64,000 nucleotides of DNA from Pedobacter ginsengisoli. GTDB lineage: Bacteria; Bacteroidota; Bacteroidia; Sphingobacteriales; Sphingobacteriaceae. Under the pieces are notes generated by a model. It was not told the DNA's origin and ran no database searches. It was given only the letters and a program-made list of their open reading frames with translations. Shown piece by piece: positions 63,227 to 64,000 of the stretch. Numbering within the stretch: position 1 is the stretch's first letter; each line of letters begins with the position of its first letter. The stretch lies in NCBI RefSeq assembly GCF_030244015.1, contig NZ_JASSYX010000001.1:1302001-1366000 (forward strand), given 5' to 3'. Both the position numbers and the translations under genes were made by a program.

Positions 63227-64000
63227 TTAACTTTCCGAAATCACGGCTGCAAATCCGCCGCTGCGGACCATTTTGATTTCAAATTTATCACCGGCTTTTA
63301 CCTGGATGGTTTTCTTTCTGTAGTCCATTGCCTGCCGGCCTGCGTTGATACCATCCTCAAAATAGGTCATGATATACGTCTTTCCGGCAGTCAGAAAGTC
63401 AAGATTCACTGAAACAGTTCTTTCCTCTTGTTTACTATTGGTAATGCCGCCAATAAACCACTTTTCTCCTTTGCGTTTGGCAACCACGACTATGTCCCCT
63501 GCTTTCGCTGCCAAGGCTTTAGTCTCATCCCATGTAGTTGGCACCTTCGTAATGAAATCTGTACAATCGGAATTTCTGTAATAAAGAGTGGGGTTGTCTG
63601 CAAGCATTTGTAGTCCACTTTCGAAAACCACAAACAATGCCATTTGATAGGCTCTGGTTCCAATGCTGGCAGCATTGGGCCTTTCAGCTCTGTACGATTC
63701 AGGCTGCATGCTGATCATTGCACCGGGAGTGTAGTCCATTGGTCCCACAGCATTGCGCATAAAAGGTAGAAGCAAACTATTGTCTGGTTTGGTGCCACCC
63801 ATTTGTTCCATACCCCTCACGCCCTCATATGAAATCAGGTTAGGATATTTATATTCTAATCCGGCAGGTTTAAATGCACCGTGAAAATCAACAAACAACT
63901 TGTTCTTTGCGGCCTCTTTGATTACATTTTCATAATAATTGACCATCCATTGATCGCTCCGGTCCATGAAATCAATTTTTACCCCTTTTACACCCCAGTC
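63227..64000 (-). CDS. GH97 family alpha-glucosidase/galactosidase (N-terminus outside window)
   Basis: The frame enters from the right edge with DWGVKGVKIDFMDRSDQWMV, so the first Met at 63967 is internal and the true start lies beyond 64000. Visible blocks: FVDFHGAFKPAGLEYKYPNL, GVRGMEQMGG, the NAVGPMDYTPGAM stretch, and the C-terminal beta domain (GEKWFIGGITNSKQEERTVS, YFEDGINA). All fit the GH97 (SusB-like) C-terminal half. GH97 enzymes act on alpha-glucosidic or alpha-galactosidic bonds and use calcium. It converges on the PUL and may serve it. Confidence 0.92.
   Translation of the reverse strand, partial: DWGVKGVKIDFMDRSDQWMVNYYENVIKEAAKNKLFVDFHGAFKPAGLEYKYPNLISYEGVRGMEQMGGTKPDNSLLLPFMRNAVGPMDYTPGAMISMQPESYRAERPNAASIGTRAYQMALFVVFESGLQMLADNPTLYYRNSDCTDFITKVPTTWDETKALAAKAGDIVVVAKRKGEKWFIGGITNSKQEERTVSVNLDFLTAGKTYIMTYFEDGINAGRQAMDYRKKTIQVKAGDKFEIKMVRSGGFAAVISES

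Overview
The window comes from a Bacteroidota chromosome, most likely a soil- or plant-associated Sphingobacteriaceae member close to Pedobacter. The support is a SusC/SusD pair with an STN-type SusC, an ECF sigma/FecR pair, a type IX secretion (T9SS type B) C-terminal domain, PF06580-type histidine kinases with a LytTR regulator, many lipoproteins and glycoside hydrolases, near absence of Shine-Dalgarno sequences, and several good matches to the Bacteroidota promoter (TTTG, 18-20 nt, TAnnTTTG). No phage, insertion sequence, CRISPR array or replication origin was seen.

Layout. 1-8.4 kb: a cut-off GAF protein, small membrane or stress-type proteins (DUF1360-like, low-affinity iron permease family, PA2169-type four-helix bundle), an AsmA-like protein, a TPM-domain lipoprotein and an O-methyltransferase. 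8.4-13.9 kb: zinc alcohol dehydrogenase, a DUF1080 protein and a very large VCBS/UnbV lipoprotein. 13.9-16.5 kb: a decaying patch with a broken VOC gene, two PAS/LuxR regulators (one with an N-terminal frameshift) and a tRNA-Lys. 16.7-18.8 kb: a membrane class III cyclase and small exported proteins. 19-24.2 kb: three secreted glycosidases in tandem (GH127, GH78-like, GH71/99-like). 24.2-30.7 kb: thioredoxin-like protein, GyrI-like protein, methyltransferase, PpnP, an IorAB-type molybdenum hydroxylase and a serine hydrolase. 30.7-35.5 kb: two LytS-type kinases, one fused to a periplasmic solute-binding domain, a flavin monooxygenase and a LytTR regulator, followed by a second identical tRNA-Lys. 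35.8-44.6 kb: alpha/beta hydrolase, HAD phosphatase, TalC-type aldolase, an SRP RNA gene and gltBD. 44.6-49.3 kb: metallophosphoesterase pair, TrmH-like methyltransferase, galK and galM. 49.3-53 kb: an NHL/Ig protein exported by T9SS, a lipoprotein and a Nudix hydrolase. 53-62.8 kb: a polysaccharide utilisation locus (ECF sigma, FecR, SusC, SusD, two discoidin-type lipoproteins), followed by an MBL-fold gene remnant and a GH97 alpha-glucosidase that runs off the window.

The most useful items absent from a simple ORF scan are: (i) an SRP RNA (ffs) on the minus strand at about 38.14-38.24 kb with a textbook promoter and terminator; (ii) a candidate antisense small RNA between fecR and susC (about 54.93-55.01 kb, minus strand), with a strong intrinsic terminator and a TAnnTTTG box over the susC start, resembling the cis-antisense RNAs known to repress susC-type operons in Bacteroides fragilis; (iii) a frameshift that removes the N-terminus of the 15.5 kb LuxR regulator; (iv) VOC and MBL-fold pseudogenes. 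All calls come from reading the sequence; no database search was run.
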